Assembly: GCA_963823045.1 (NCBI GenBank)
Contig: CAWGKA010000007.1
Location: forward strand, 124,001 to 188,000
From: JADLGL01 sp963823045
GTDB taxonomy: Bacteria; Pseudomonadota; Alphaproteobacteria; Rhizobiales; Kaistiaceae
DNA length: 64,000 nucleotides
Reading direction: 5' to 3'
Position numbers and translations under genes: made by a program. Shown here piece by piece: positions 50,593 to 60,887 of the stretch (position 1 is its first letter; each line of letters starts with the position of its first letter). The notes below the pieces were generated by a model. The model made no database searches. It was not told the origin of the DNA and saw only the letters and a program-made list of their open reading frames with translations.

Positions 50593-51808
50593 ATGAGTTC
50601 GAGCACATAGTCGCGTAAGTCGTAGCAAGCAGCCCCGCCACAAGGGACCGCACCACGTCATCGTCGCCCGCGGCGACAAGGTCAGGTCGTTCGCCTTCCG
50701 TCCGGGACCAGTGGTTCTGGGGGCGCTGGCGACGGTCCTGGTGATCGGCGGAGCGCTGGCCGGCGCCGCCTATTTCGTTCTCCGTGACGATCTTCAGGTC
50801 ACGTCTGTCGCCGCCGAGAGCGAGTTGCGGCAGCAATATGAGCGCCGCATCGCCGAACTCAACCGGCAGATGGAAGCACTGGTCAGCCGCAACCTTGTCG
50901 AGACGACGACGCTGACGGATCAGGTGGCGGAACTGACGAGCCGGCAGAATGATTTGCTGCAACGGCAGGCATTGCTGACGGGGCTCGCCAATGACGCCCT
51001 CGCCGCCGGCATCGACGTGCTCCCCAATCTCGCGCCCGTACCGGTCGCCAATCCGCTGCGCGGCGATCCGCCTCCGGCAATGGACGGCGTTGGCGGCCCC
51101 GTCGATCCGATGACAACCGGCGCAATCGACAGCACGGCGAACCCTGTCCAGACCCTGGCGGCGATCGAAACGGCCGCCGAATGGGTCGATGCAAGCCAAC
51201 AGCAGGCGCTTGAGACGCTTGCCGATGCCATTACGGAGCGGACGCAGGAACTGGCCTCGGCGCTACAGACGCTCGGCTATGACGGACCGGCCGAAGGCGG
51301 TCCATTCGTGCCCGCGGGCGACGATCACGTCGACATCGCCGCGGTGGCCGAGGATCTGGCCGGATTCTCCGAGCTCCGCGATTTCGCTCTCACCCTCCCG
51401 CTCGCACAGCCGTTGGACGTGATGCAGGTTACCAGCCGCTTCGGCCGGCGCATCGATCCTTTCCTCGGCACCTGGGCGGTGCACACCGGCGTCGACCTCG
51501 CTGCCGTCAGCGGCACGCCGGTGCATGCGACCGGGCCGGGCGTCGTCATCACCGCCGCCTATAATGGCGGCTACGGCAACGAGGTCGAAATCGACCACGG
51601 CAACGGCATCACCACCATCTACGGTCATATGTCGAGCATCCGCGTGCATGTCGGCGACACCGTCGACACGGGCACGATCGTCGGCCGCGTCGGCAGCACC
51701 GGCCGCAGCACCGGGCCGCATCTCCACTACGAGATTCGCCGCGACGACACGCCGATCGATCCGATGCCGCATCTGACGACCGGTGCGCAAATCGCAGGCC
51801 TGCTCTAG
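50593..51808 (+). CDS. M23-family murein endopeptidase-like protein, 5' frame disrupted
   Basis: ~400 residues if the N-terminus is restored. One membrane helix (VVLGALATVLVIGGALAGAAY), a coiled coil (ELRQQYERRIAELNRQMEAL) and a C-terminal LytM/M23 domain: SRFGRRIDPFLGTWAVHTGVD, VITAAYNGGYGNEVEIDHGN, IYGHMSSIRV, PHLHYEIRRD, with the Zn ligands in HxGxD, H and HLH. The coding frame is open upstream of the GTG at 50711 (KQPRHKGPHHVIVARGDKVR is typical of relatives), but no start codon lies in that frame. The ATG at 50593 would need one base removed near 50605 to join it. The GTG at 50711 is the alternative start. Confidence 0.78.
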
Positions 51809-51811
51809 CCC

Positions 51812-52943
51812 CTAGCCGAGATCCTCGACCTCGACAGGCGCGCTGCCGCTGACGCGCTGCGCCAAGGCGGCTTCGAGGAAAGCGTCGAGGTCGCCGTCCA
51901 GCACACCCATCGGATTCGTGTTCTCGACGCCGGTGCGCAGGTCCTTCACCAACTGGTAGGGCTGCAGCACATAGGAGCGGATCTGGTGGCCCCAGCCGAT
52001 CTCCGTCTTCGAGGACGCCTCGGCCATCGCCGCTGCCTCGCGCTTCTCCAGTTCCAGCTCATAAAGGCGCGCCCGCAGCATCTTCCAGGCGGTGTCGCGG
52101 TTCTTGTGCTGCGAGCGTTCGCTCTGGCAGGCCACCTGAATGCCGGTCGGGATATGCGTCAGCCGTACCGCGGAGTCCGTGGTGTTGACGTGCTGACCGC
52201 CCTTGCCTGACGCGCGATAGGTGTCGGTCCGTATGTCCGCAGGATCGATGTCGATGTTGATGGCGTCGTCGACGGCCGGGAAGACACCGACGCTGGCGAA
52301 GGAGGTGTGACGGCGCGCGGCGGAATCGAACGGCGAAATGCGCACGAGCCGGTGCACGCCCGACTCGGTCTTCAGCCAGCCATAGGCGTTGGCGCCCTTG
52401 ACGAGGATGGTGGCGCGCTTGATGCCGGCCTCTTCACCGTCATGCTCCTCAAGCACTTCGACCTTGTAGCGATGCTGCTCGGCCCAGCGGGCATACATGC
52501 GCATCAGCATGAGCGCCCAGTCCTGGCTCTCGGTACCGCCGGCGCCGGCGTGGATTTCGACAAAGGTGTCGTTTGCGTCGGCCTCTCCCGACAGCATCGT
52601 CTCGACCTGACGCCGTTCGGCCTCGGCAAGCAGCGTGCGCAGGCGGGACTCGCTCTCCGCAACGACCGCCTCGTCGCCCTCGGCTTCGCCGAGTTCGATC
52701 AGTTCGACGCTGTCGCTGACCTCGCGTTCGAGGCGGTTGACGGATTCGATCTGATCGGCGAGCAGCTGGCGCTCGCGCATGATCTTTTGCGCGGCCTCCG
52801 GGTCATTCCACAGCGTCGGGTCTTCGGCCTTGGCGTTCAGCCCAGCCAGGCGGGCATTGGCGGCATCCCAGTCAAAGATGCCTCCTCAGCAGCGACATGG
52901 CTGCTTGAATCTGACCGACGATGGCCTGGGTTTCGGCGCCCAT
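51812..52943 (-). CDS. prfB: Peptide chain release factor 2 with programmed +1 frameshift
   Basis: 376 residues as complement(52875..52943, 51812..52873). The short first part MGAETQAIVGQIQAAMSLLRRHL ends at CTT-TGA (52872-52877). The shift sequence is textbook: AGGAGG, then CAT CTT TGA C, so RF2 shortage favours +1 movement and autoregulation at UGA. The second part begins DWDAANARLAGLNAKAEDP. RF2 recognition and peptide-release motifs are GKGGQHVNTTDSAVRL and SEQ-type Ser/Arg region QSERSQHKN. This is a real recoding site and should not be confused with the frame lesions elsewhere in the window. Confidence 0.96.
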
Positions 52944-53030
52944 GCTGCTGTCATTCCCCGCGGGTTGCGTGACGGATAGTCCGGTAAGGCGCGCGGACGA
53001 TATTCAGCACGCCCGCCGAGTCAATGCGTG

Positions 53031-55535
53031 TCAGTAGAGTCCCCCCTGACCGAGACCGACGGCGCGGTCGGCATTGGGGTCGACGATCAGCGGCTCGCCC
53101 AGCGCATCGACATAGCCGATGATGGCGAAATTGTCGGGCGGCGACGTGCCGGGCTTGAAGGCCTCGAGGAATGCACCGTTCGCATCGGTGGCAACGCGCA
53201 GACCGGTGGAGCGATCGATCGGGATGAGCTGCATGCCCGGCGGCATGGTGAAGGGCGTCGGCGGGGAATCTTCCAGCGCCACCTTCATGAAGTTGGTGAA
53301 GACCGGCGCGGCAAGGACGCCGCCGGTCTCGCCCGAGCCGAGGTTGGCCGGCGTGTCGTAGCCGATATAGACGCCGACGACGAGGTCGGGCGAGAAGCCA
53401 ATGAACCAGGCGTCATTGTAGTCGTTGGTGGTGCCGGTCTTGCCGGCGACCGGACGACCCACCGCCTGGACGCTGGTTGCGGTACCGCGCTGGACGACGC
53501 CCTGCATCATCGACGTGATCTGATAGGCCGTCATCGGGTCGATCACCTGGGCACGATTGTCCTGGATGACGGGCTCGCCCTGATTGTTCCATTCCTGGTT
53601 CGTGCAGACCGGGCAGATGCGGGTCTCGCTCGAATAGATCGTGTTGCCGTTTCTGTCCTGCACGCGGTCGATCAGGGTCGGCGTGATCGCGCGGCCGCCA
53701 TTGTCGAGCACGGCATAGCCGGCGACCATGCGCATGACGGTGGTCTCGCTGGAGCCAAGCGCGTTGGCCAAATAGGGCTGCAGATTGTCATAGACGCCGA
53801 AGCGGCGGGCATATTCGGAAACCAGCGGCATGCCCATGTCCTGCGCCAGGCGCACGGTCATGACGTTGCGCGACTGCTCGATGCCGGTGCGCAGCGTGGA
53901 CGGGCCATAGAAGCGGTTGGAATAGTTGGTCGGCCGCCAGACGTCGTTGGTGCCCTCCTGCACGATCTCGATCGGGGCATCCATCACCACCGAGGATGGC
54001 GTGTAGCCGTTGTCGAGCGCGGCGGCATAGACGAATGGTTTGAACGACGAACCCGGCTGGCGATAGGCCTGCGTGGCGCGGTTAAACTGGCTGGCGGAGA
54101 AGGAGAAGCCGCCCACCATGGCAAGGACGCGCCCGGTGTTGGGATCCATCACGACCATGCCGCCATTGACCTCAGGCACCTGGTGCAGCTCGTAGACGCC
54201 GTCGGAGACGCGCTGGACATAGACGACGTCGCCCGGATTCAGCGCGTCGCTGCCGGCCCAGCTATACTGGTCGCGCGGAACGGTCGCGGTGACCCGCTCG
54301 TCGGACAGGCTGCCGTCGGGATTGCGGCCGGGGCGGAGGCCAATGGTGGCGCCGTTGCCGTCCGTCGACAGGACCACGGCCAAATCCCACTCGAACACGT
54401 CGCCGAGCGGCGTGATGTCGCCAAGGGGCGGGCCCCAATCACCGCTGATGTCGATGGTATCGACCGGGCCACGCCAGCCATGCGCCTCGTCGTAGCTGAT
54501 GAGGCCGTCCATGAGCGTCTTGCGCGCCAGGATCTGCATGTCGGGATTGAGCGAGGTGCGAACGGAAAGGCCGCCGGTATAGACCTCCTCCTCGCCATAC
54601 ATGTCGATCAGCTGGCGCCGCACTTCCTCGGTGAAATAGTTGGCAGCCTCGATCGGAATGCCGCCATATTCGGCGATCTGATCGGAGTAGTTGTCGTGGA
54701 AGTAGGCCGTGTAGGGTGACTGGAAATAGTCGGCGCTGAAGACGGTGCGCACATCTTCCTGCGTGACGACGCCGAGCGGTTCGGCCTTCGCCGCGTCGCC
54801 TTCTTCCGCCGTGATGTAGCCGTCCTCGACCATACGATCGATGACGTAGTCGCGACGCTCCAGGGCGCGGTCGGGATAGCGGTACGGATTGTAGGTCGGC
54901 GGGCCCTTGAGCAGCGCCGCAAGCAGCGCGCATTCGGAGATCGAAAGCTCGTCGACGCTCTTGTTGAAATAGATGAGAGCGGCCGAGGCGACGCCGAAGG
55001 AATGGTTTCCGAACTCGAGGGAGTTCAAATAGAGCTCGAGAATCTGGTCCTTGCTGAACGCGGATTCGATGCGCAGCGCCAGGATCGCTTCCTTAATCTT
55101 GCGGTCCCAGGTCTGGTCCGTGGTGAGCAGGAAGTTCTTCGCCAACTGCTGCGTGATCGTCGACGCACCGCCGGCGATGCCGCCACCGCCCAGGAAGCTC
55201 TCGATGTTGAGGAGAGCGGCGCGCATGATGCCGTAATAGTCGAGGCCCGAATGGGAATAGAAGTTCTTGTCCTCGGCGGCGATCACGGCCGCCTTGAGGC
55301 GCTCGGGGATCGATTCGATCGGCAGATACATGCGCCGCTCGCTGGCGAACACGGCCATCAGCTCGCCATCGTCGGCATGAACGCGCGTCATCAGCGGCGG
55401 CTGATAGTCGGCCAGCACCTCATAGCTCGGCACGTCCGCCGAGATCTGGGAGATGTACATGGCGGCGGCCGCGGCCAGTCCTAAGAAGAGCACGGACCCC
55501 ATCCCGAAAAGATAGGCGATGGCACGAACGAACAT
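53031..55535 (-). CDS. Class A penicillin-binding protein 1A
   Basis: 834 residues. Bifunctional wall polymerase. One N-terminal membrane helix (YLFGMGSVLFLGLAAAAAMYI) is followed by the GT51 glycosyltransferase (AAEDKNFYSHSGLDYYGIM, STITQQLAKNF, LYLNSLEFGNHSFG) and the transpeptidase: SxxK as GSSFKPFVYA, SxN as SRN in IEQSRNVMTVRL, and KTG in AGKTGTTNDYNDAWF. The inter-domain insertion with OB-like segments fits PBP1A/MrcA. It lies downstream of the amidase on the same strand, an arrangement common in the group. Confidence 0.94.
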   Translation of the reverse strand: MFVRAIAYLFGMGSVLFLGLAAAAAMYISQISADVPSYEVLADYQPPLMTRVHADDGELMAVFASERRMYLPIESIPERLKAAVIAAEDKNFYSHSGLDYYGIMRAALLNIESFLGGGGIAGGASTITQQLAKNFLLTTDQTWDRKIKEAILALRIESAFSKDQILELYLNSLEFGNHSFGVASAALIYFNKSVDELSISECALLAALLKGPPTYNPYRYPDRALERRDYVIDRMVEDGYITAEEGDAAKAEPLGVVTQEDVRTVFSADYFQSPYTAYFHDNYSDQIAEYGGIPIEAANYFTEEVRRQLIDMYGEEEVYTGGLSVRTSLNPDMQILARKTLMDGLISYDEAHGWRGPVDTIDISGDWGPPLGDITPLGDVFEWDLAVVLSTDGNGATIGLRPGRNPDGSLSDERVTATVPRDQYSWAGSDALNPGDVVYVQRVSDGVYELHQVPEVNGGMVVMDPNTGRVLAMVGGFSFSASQFNRATQAYRQPGSSFKPFVYAAALDNGYTPSSVVMDAPIEIVQEGTNDVWRPTNYSNRFYGPSTLRTGIEQSRNVMTVRLAQDMGMPLVSEYARRFGVYDNLQPYLANALGSSETTVMRMVAGYAVLDNGGRAITPTLIDRVQDRNGNTIYSSETRICPVCTNQEWNNQGEPVIQDNRAQVIDPMTAYQITSMMQGVVQRGTATSVQAVGRPVAGKTGTTNDYNDAWFIGFSPDLVVGVYIGYDTPANLGSGETGGVLAAPVFTNFMKVALEDSPPTPFTMPPGMQLIPIDRSTGLRVATDANGAFLEAFKPGTSPPDNFAIIGYVDALGEPLIVDPNADRAVGLGQGGLY

Positions 55536-55797
55536 TTCGAACTAGGTCCCGCTCCCGCAGCCATCATCGCAATCAGTCGCCACACGGGATCGCGGGCGCC
55601 AGGGCGCCCCTCCGACAAGGCTGAAAAATTGGGAATCGCGCCATCGCGTTCGATACAATTTTTTCCCACCGGCCGCTGTTTGTCACTTCACCTTTTGCCG
55701 AGCAACGCGCCCCGCACAAAGGTACTTCGCGCAAATATGGGCAGAGTGAAGGCATAGTTGCATCCGCGCACCGCCGTTGCAGTCAGGCAACAGGCGG

Positions 55798-57030
55798 CTA
55801 GTGCCCTGCTCCAGCGACCCTGGTGTCGAAGAACGTGGCAACGGCATCGACCATTGCCGACGCCGTTTGCCTACGCCAATCCTCGGATTGCAGCAATTGC
55901 TCGTCCTGAGGATTGGTGAGAAACCCCAGTTCAACCAAGACCGAGGGGATGTCCGGCGCCTTGAGCACGACGAACCCTGCTTCCTGCAGCGGGTTGGGCG
56001 CAAGCTCCGTTTTGCCGCGCAGCCGGTCGATTATGTCGCGCCCCAGCATGATGGAAAAGTTCTTCGTCTCGCGCCTGGCGAGGTCGAGGAGGATGTCGAC
56101 GACGTCTGTGTCAGCGTCCTGGATATCGACGCCGGCGAGGACATCGGCCTGATTCTCGTGAGCGACCAGCTCGGCAGCCATCTGGTTGGAGGCCCGTTCC
56201 GACACGGTGAAGACGGCCGTGCCGCGGACGGAACTCTGCTGCGGAAAGGCATCGGCATGGATCGAAATGAACATGTCGGCGCTTGCCTGCTGGGCGAAGG
56301 CAACGCGATTGTTGAGGGTGACGAAGCTGTCGTCGTCCCGCGTCATGAGCACCTCATAGCGGCCGGTCGCCCGCAATTGGTCCGCGAGTTCCTGGGCGAA
56401 GGCGAGGACGATGTCCTTCTCCATGACGTTGTTTGGGCTGATCGCGCCGGAATCGATGCCGCCATGACCGGGATCGATGACGACAACGAGGCGGTCGTCG
56501 TCGAAATTGTCGGTGGGCGTCGTCGTCGCCACCGGACGGGTTCCGCTGTTTTGCTGGTAATCGAGCGCGTTGGCCAGGAATGCCTCGCGCGTTGTCGGCG
56601 TGAGATCGATGACCAGTCGCGCCGGCTGGTCGGCGACGGCAGGGATGACGAAGGAGTCGGCGACGGAAACGGGCTCGGTCACGTCGAGCACGATGCGCGA
56701 CTGGCCGCGTGAAATGAGGCCGTAGCGATAGGCCGAAATCAGGCCGAAGCCTTCCTCCCCGGTTCCCGGATCAAGCTGGAAATGGATTTCCGGCAGGTCG
56801 ATGACAATGCGGTAGGGATCGGCGAGGGCGAAGACGTTGACATCGACGGCATCGGTCAGGTCGGCGATGAAGCGGGTCCTGTTCTCATCGCCGATGACGC
56901 GGGTCGCGGTAATGACATTGATCGGCGCAGCCGATTGCGCCAGCACCGAGGTTGCCGCCGTCGGTGCCAGGAATAACAAGACGAAACTGAGAGCAAGGCC
57001 GCGTGCCGCAACGCCGAGCTTGGTGGCCAC
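55798..57030 (-). CDS. N-acetylmuramoyl-L-alanine amidase (AmiC type, AMIN + Amidase_3)
   Basis: 410 residues from a GTG at 57030 with GGGGGAG just upstream. Cuts the amide bond between MurNAc and the stem peptide during cell separation. A signal peptide (ARGLALSFVLLFLAPTAATS, then VLAQS) precedes an AMIN domain (NRTRFIADLTDAVDVNVFAL … RIVIDLPEI) and Amidase_3: VVIDPGHGGIDSGAI, ISIHADAF and the catalytic Glu near SVLVELGFLTN. Earlier starts at 57087 or 57132 would add residues without ribosome sites. Confidence 0.92.
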   Translation of the reverse strand: MATKLGVAARGLALSFVLLFLAPTAATSVLAQSAAPINVITATRVIGDENRTRFIADLTDAVDVNVFALADPYRIVIDLPEIHFQLDPGTGEEGFGLISAYRYGLISRGQSRIVLDVTEPVSVADSFVIPAVADQPARLVIDLTPTTREAFLANALDYQQNSGTRPVATTTPTDNFDDDRLVVVIDPGHGGIDSGAISPNNVMEKDIVLAFAQELADQLRATGRYEVLMTRDDDSFVTLNNRVAFAQQASADMFISIHADAFPQQSSVRGTAVFTVSERASNQMAAELVAHENQADVLAGVDIQDADTDVVDILLDLARRETKNFSIMLGRDIIDRLRGKTELAPNPLQEAGFVVLKAPDIPSVLVELGFLTNPQDEQLLQSEDWRRQTASAMVDAVATFFDTRVAGAGH

Positions 57031-57630
57031 AGGCTCCCCCGAAGTGCCGATTCTCGCCGGGAAGCGAGCCAACGGATGATAGACCATGGAAGGGCATTGG
57101 TTAACCGAACCTTGCGGTGAGGGTTCGGCCACGCGCCGCCCGCCGGTTGCAATCCGCCGCCACGGCTAATGCCTTGCAACCGGACCTGCTTCGGCATACA
57201 AGACCGCCGCAAGCTTCCGTTCAATGCCGAAGCCCGCTCACACCAACAACATATTGCCACGGCTCACGAATTGCCTGGCCGCGTGTGACGCGAATCGGCT
57301 GGCAGTCTGATGGTTGCTTGAAGCCGCCCAGGGCGGCTCCCATATCCGATCGCGAAGGCAAATAGCCGCCCGGTCGGGCAACACAGTTCGGCTTCAGGCC
57401 AGGTGATGCGGCTTTGATCATGCGTTCATTCGCATCAACACAGACAGCTTCACAGCCGCGATTGCAGCGGTTGATTTCGGCCGGCCTTCGGGCGGCCAGG
57501 GCGCGCGACGCAATCGCTGTCGCCGTCACCAATCCTATCCACACCAATTCAAGCGACCGAGCCGGCGCAGGTGCGCGGAACGACTCCGTAAACCGCAGCC
57601 CCGCCACGGCCCGTCGCCAAGGGTTAATCA
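57031..57630. other. Long intergenic/leader region upstream of rne
   Basis: 600 bases between the amidase start and rne. Near the amidase end there is a hairpin, CCGAACC (57105-57111) and GGGTTCGG (57121-57128). Long 5' leaders are known for rne in other bacteria, where RNase E controls its own mRNA; that could apply here, with AAGGG before the rne ATG. No gene is supported. Confidence 0.45.
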
Positions 57631-60112
57631 ATGTCCAACAAGATGCTTATCGATGCAGCCCACCCGGAAGAAACCCGGGTGGTGGTGCTGCGCGGCGATC
57701 GAGTCGAGGAATTCGACTTTGAATCAGCCAACCGCAAACAGCTACGCGGCAATATCTATCTCGCCAAGGTAACGCGGATCGAGCCGTCGCTTCAGGCGGC
57801 CTTCGTCGAATATGGCGGCAATCGCCATGGTTTCCTGGCGTTTTCGGAAATCCATCCGGACTACTATCAGATCCCGGTCGCCGACCGGCAGGCGCTGATC
57901 GAGGCTGAAGAGGCCGAAGCGAAGGCGCTGCGCAGCAGCTCCAACGAGACTGTCGAAGAATCCCCCGCCGAGTCCCCCGAAGAGGCGGACGCGGAGGCGG
58001 AAGCGGCAGGTCCCGAGGGCGAAGCCGCGGCCGATGGCAACGACCATGACGACGACTCCGGACATGACGGCGACGAAGAAGAATCGGTCGAATCCGTCGG
58101 CGCCGAAGACGCGATGGAGGAAGTGCCGGAGCGCCGCCGTTCGCGGGCGCGGCAGTACAAGATTCAGGAAGTCATCCGCCGCCGTCAGGTCATCCTGGTG
58201 CAGGTCGTCAAGGAAGAGCGCGGCAACAAGGGCGCCGCGCTGACCACCTACCTCTCCCTCGCCGGCCGCTATTCCGTGCTGATGCCGAACACCGCCCGCG
58301 GTGGGGGCATTTCGCGCAAGATCACCAACCCCGCCGACCGCAAGCGTTTGAAGGCCGTCGCCTCCGATCTCGAAGTGCCGGAGGGGATGGGCGTCATCCT
58401 GCGGACGGCAGGCGCCAGCCGCACCAAGGCCGAGGTCAAGCGCGACTTCGAATATCTGCTCCGCCTGTGGGAGAGCGTGCGCGAGCTGACGCTGCGCTCC
58501 ACCGCGCCGACGCTGGTCTATGAGGAAGGCAGCCTCATCAAGCGCTCGATCCGCGACCTCTACAGCCGCGACATCAGCGAGATTCTCGTTGCCGGCGACG
58601 ACGGCTATCGCGAGGCCAAGGACTTCATGCGCATGCTCATGCCGAGCCATGCCAAGAACGTTCAGCCCTTCCGCGAGTTCCCAGCCGCTCTTCGCCCATT
58701 TCGGCGTCGAATCGCAGCTCGACGCGATGTTCTCGCCGCAAGTTCTTCTCCGCTCTGGCGGCTATCTCGTCATCAACCAGACCGAGGCGCTGGTCGCGAT
58801 CGACGTGAATTCGGGCCGTTCGACGCGAGAGCACTCGATCGAGGACACGGCCCTGCAGACCAACCTTCAGGCCGCGGAAGAAGTGGCGCGCCAGCTCAGA
58901 CTGCGCGACCTCGCCGGCCTCGTCGTCATCGACTTCATCGACATGGAAGAGCGGCGCAACAACCGCTCGGTCGAGCGGAAGATGAAGGACTGCCTGAAGG
59001 ATGACCGCGCTCGCATCCAGGTTGGCCGGATCTCGCATTTCGGCCTGCTCGAAATGTCGCGTCAGCGCATCCGCAGCAGCGTCCTGGAGAGCACCAGCGA
59101 AGTCTGCCCGCACTGCATGGGCACGGGCCATGTCCGCTCCGCCTCGTCGGTGGCGCTGCATGTGTTGCGCTCGCTCGAGGATCACCTCCTCAAGGGCGTC
59201 ACCCACAATCTCAACGTCCGCACGCGGACCAAGGTCGCGCTCTATATCCTCAACCAGAAGCGCGCCAATCTTTCGGCTCTCGAGCAGCGCTTCGGCCTGT
59301 TCATCAACATCGTTGCCGATGAATCGGTGACGACGGCGGCCCATTTCGTCCTCGAGCGCGGCGATCCGGTCGGTGCGCGGCCGGCGCTGCCGGCCTCCAT
59401 CCAGCCGACGTCGGTGCAGCCCGAACACGAGGCGGCTGATGTTGATGTCGACGTCGATGTCGATGTCGATGTCGCGGAGGACAGAGAGGTGCTCGAAGAG
59501 GAGCACACTGCCGAGGGCGAAGAGCGCAAGCGGAAGCGGCGTCGGCGTCGCCGGCGCGGTGGCGAAGGCGCCAAGGCGGGCTCCGGCGCCCCGGCAAATG
59601 CCGACGACCATGAGGACGACGAAGCGGACGAAGTTGCTGGCGAGATCGCTGACGGTGTCGAGGCGGATGGCGAGCAGAGCGACCAGCAGCCGAAACGCCG
59701 GCGGAGAGGCCGTCGCGGCGGCCGCCGCGCGCGTCGCGGCGGAGCCCAAACGGCAGGCGATGAGACGACGTCCGGCGAAAGCGGTGAGCCCGTCGAGGCG
59801 GCGGAAGCCGCCGAGCAGCCGGAAGTCGAACACACGGAACCGGTCGAGCCGGCCGATGCAGCGGACGCGATTGCCGTCGAGCTGACCGAGGGCCTGCCGG
59901 AGATGGACACCGAAACGGCGATGGAAACGCCGGTGGAGGAAGTCGCCGAGCCGGAGCCGAAGCGCGCCCGGAACAGACGGGCGAAAGCCAAAGCCGACGA
60001 GGCGAACGCAACGCCGCCGGCAGTGGCCCAAACCGAAGAGGCCGAGGAGACCAGTTCCGAGCCGCCGGCAAAGGCCCGCGGCGGATGGTGGCAGCGGCGC
60101 GGTTTCTTCTAA
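57631..60112 (+). CDS. rne: Ribonuclease E, interrupted by an apparent +1 lesion in the catalytic region
   Basis: About 827 codons. Essential endonuclease and scaffold of the RNA degradosome. N-terminus MSNKMLIDAAHPEETRVVVL, S1 domain split by a long acidic insert (~95-155), the RNase H-like and 5'-sensor parts, then NVQPFREF, where frame 1 turns into nonsense. Removing one base in TTCCC at 58679-58683 restores QPLFAHFGVESQLDAMFSP, the DNase I-like catalytic region (INQTEALVAIDVNSG, VVIDFIDM), the Zn-link CPHCMGTGH, and a basic/acidic disordered tail rich in RRRR and Ala/Glu. A Asp-Val repeat is at 59438-59473. Function is probably normal if this is a base-call error. Confidence 0.92.
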
Positions 60113-60156
60113 ACGAGGTTGGCGATCAGCGCGAAGACCTGTAGCTTGCGGCCGCG

Positions 60157-60555
60157 ATGAAACGGTTCCTGCTGCAGATCTTCACCTGGTGGCACGGGCA
60201 AACGCTCGGCACGCGCTTCTATACCTGGAAGCGCGGCAAGCTCGTCGGTACGGACGAGGCGGGCAACCGCTATTACGTCGATCGCCGCAATGACCGCCGC
60301 TGGGTGATCTACACCGACATCGTCGAGGCGTCGAAGGTGCCGCCGGGCTGGCAGGCCTGGTTGCACCACACCGCCGACACGGCGCCATCCGAAGTCGAAT
60401 ATCAGCCACACGAATGGGAAAAGGCGCACGTGCCGAACATGACCGGCACGGCCCTCGCCTATCGGCCGCCCGGATCGATCGTCACGCCCGAGCATCGCCC
60501 GCGCGTCACCGGCGATTACGACCCCTGGAATCCGGCCGCTTCGGAAAGCAAGTAA
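60157..60555 (+). CDS. NADH:ubiquinone oxidoreductase subunit NDUFA12
   Basis: 132 residues. An accessory subunit of complex I on the matrix/cytosolic arm, kept in alphaproteobacteria and mitochondria. Typical motifs: FTWWHGQTLGTRFYTW, KRGKLVGTDEAGNRYYVD, RRWVIYTDIVEASKVPPGW and AWLHHTADTAPSE. Short soluble protein, normal length. Separated from rne by 44 bases and probably co-transcribed or with its own promoter. Confidence 0.95.
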   Translation: MKRFLLQIFTWWHGQTLGTRFYTWKRGKLVGTDEAGNRYYVDRRNDRRWVIYTDIVEASKVPPGWQAWLHHTADTAPSEVEYQPHEWEKAHVPNMTGTALAYRPPGSIVTPEHRPRVTGDYDPWNPAASESK

Positions 60556-60887
60556 TCTCCGCCCGAATCGTCATCGGCGGTGAATCCCGGTGATGACGAC
60601 AAAATGACGAAAATTCGTCGGTTGACTACGGGGCAACTCGGCTTAGGCTGAGGATCGGTCTTGAGTAGCGGGCATCGCCGCCCGCAACCCCTTGAAATCG
60701 TTTGTATTACGGCCTCCGACAGTCATTTGGAGGCGCTGGTAGATTGTCTTTGCGATGGTCCACAGCTAGTGGCATTAAGGGGTCATAAACACTATATCTG
60801 GTAGCTTGTTTCCGTCGCTACCGATTCAAATTGCGTGGCCGGCAGAGTATGCTGGGCACGCCCATGCTTGGGGGCTAAGCGCGACTT
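60556..60887. other. Intergenic region upstream of nrdJ
   Basis: 332 bases. Contents: a hairpin after NDUFA12 with arms TCGTCATC (60568-60575) and GATGACGA (60592-60599), possibly a weak terminator, and two NrdR-like boxes near 60757-60804 described separately. No cobalamin riboswitch signature (B12 box) is apparent. Confidence 0.5.
60757..60804 (+). promoter_or_regulatory. Candidate tandem NrdR boxes upstream of nrdJ
   Basis: Box 1 (60757-60772) has the good right half AGCTAGTGG; within it CCAC…GTGG is visible. Box 2 (60789-60804) is ACACTATATCTGGTAG, close to the NrdR consensus ACACWATATATWGTGT in its left half. Their centres are 32 bases apart, the usual three-turn spacing of paired NrdR boxes. 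NrdR represses ribonucleotide reductase genes. Confidence 0.5.

Noticed and set aside
60556..60887. Cobalamin riboswitch before nrdJ
   Set aside because: Expected for a B12 enzyme, but no B12-box-like core sequence or matching layout was found.
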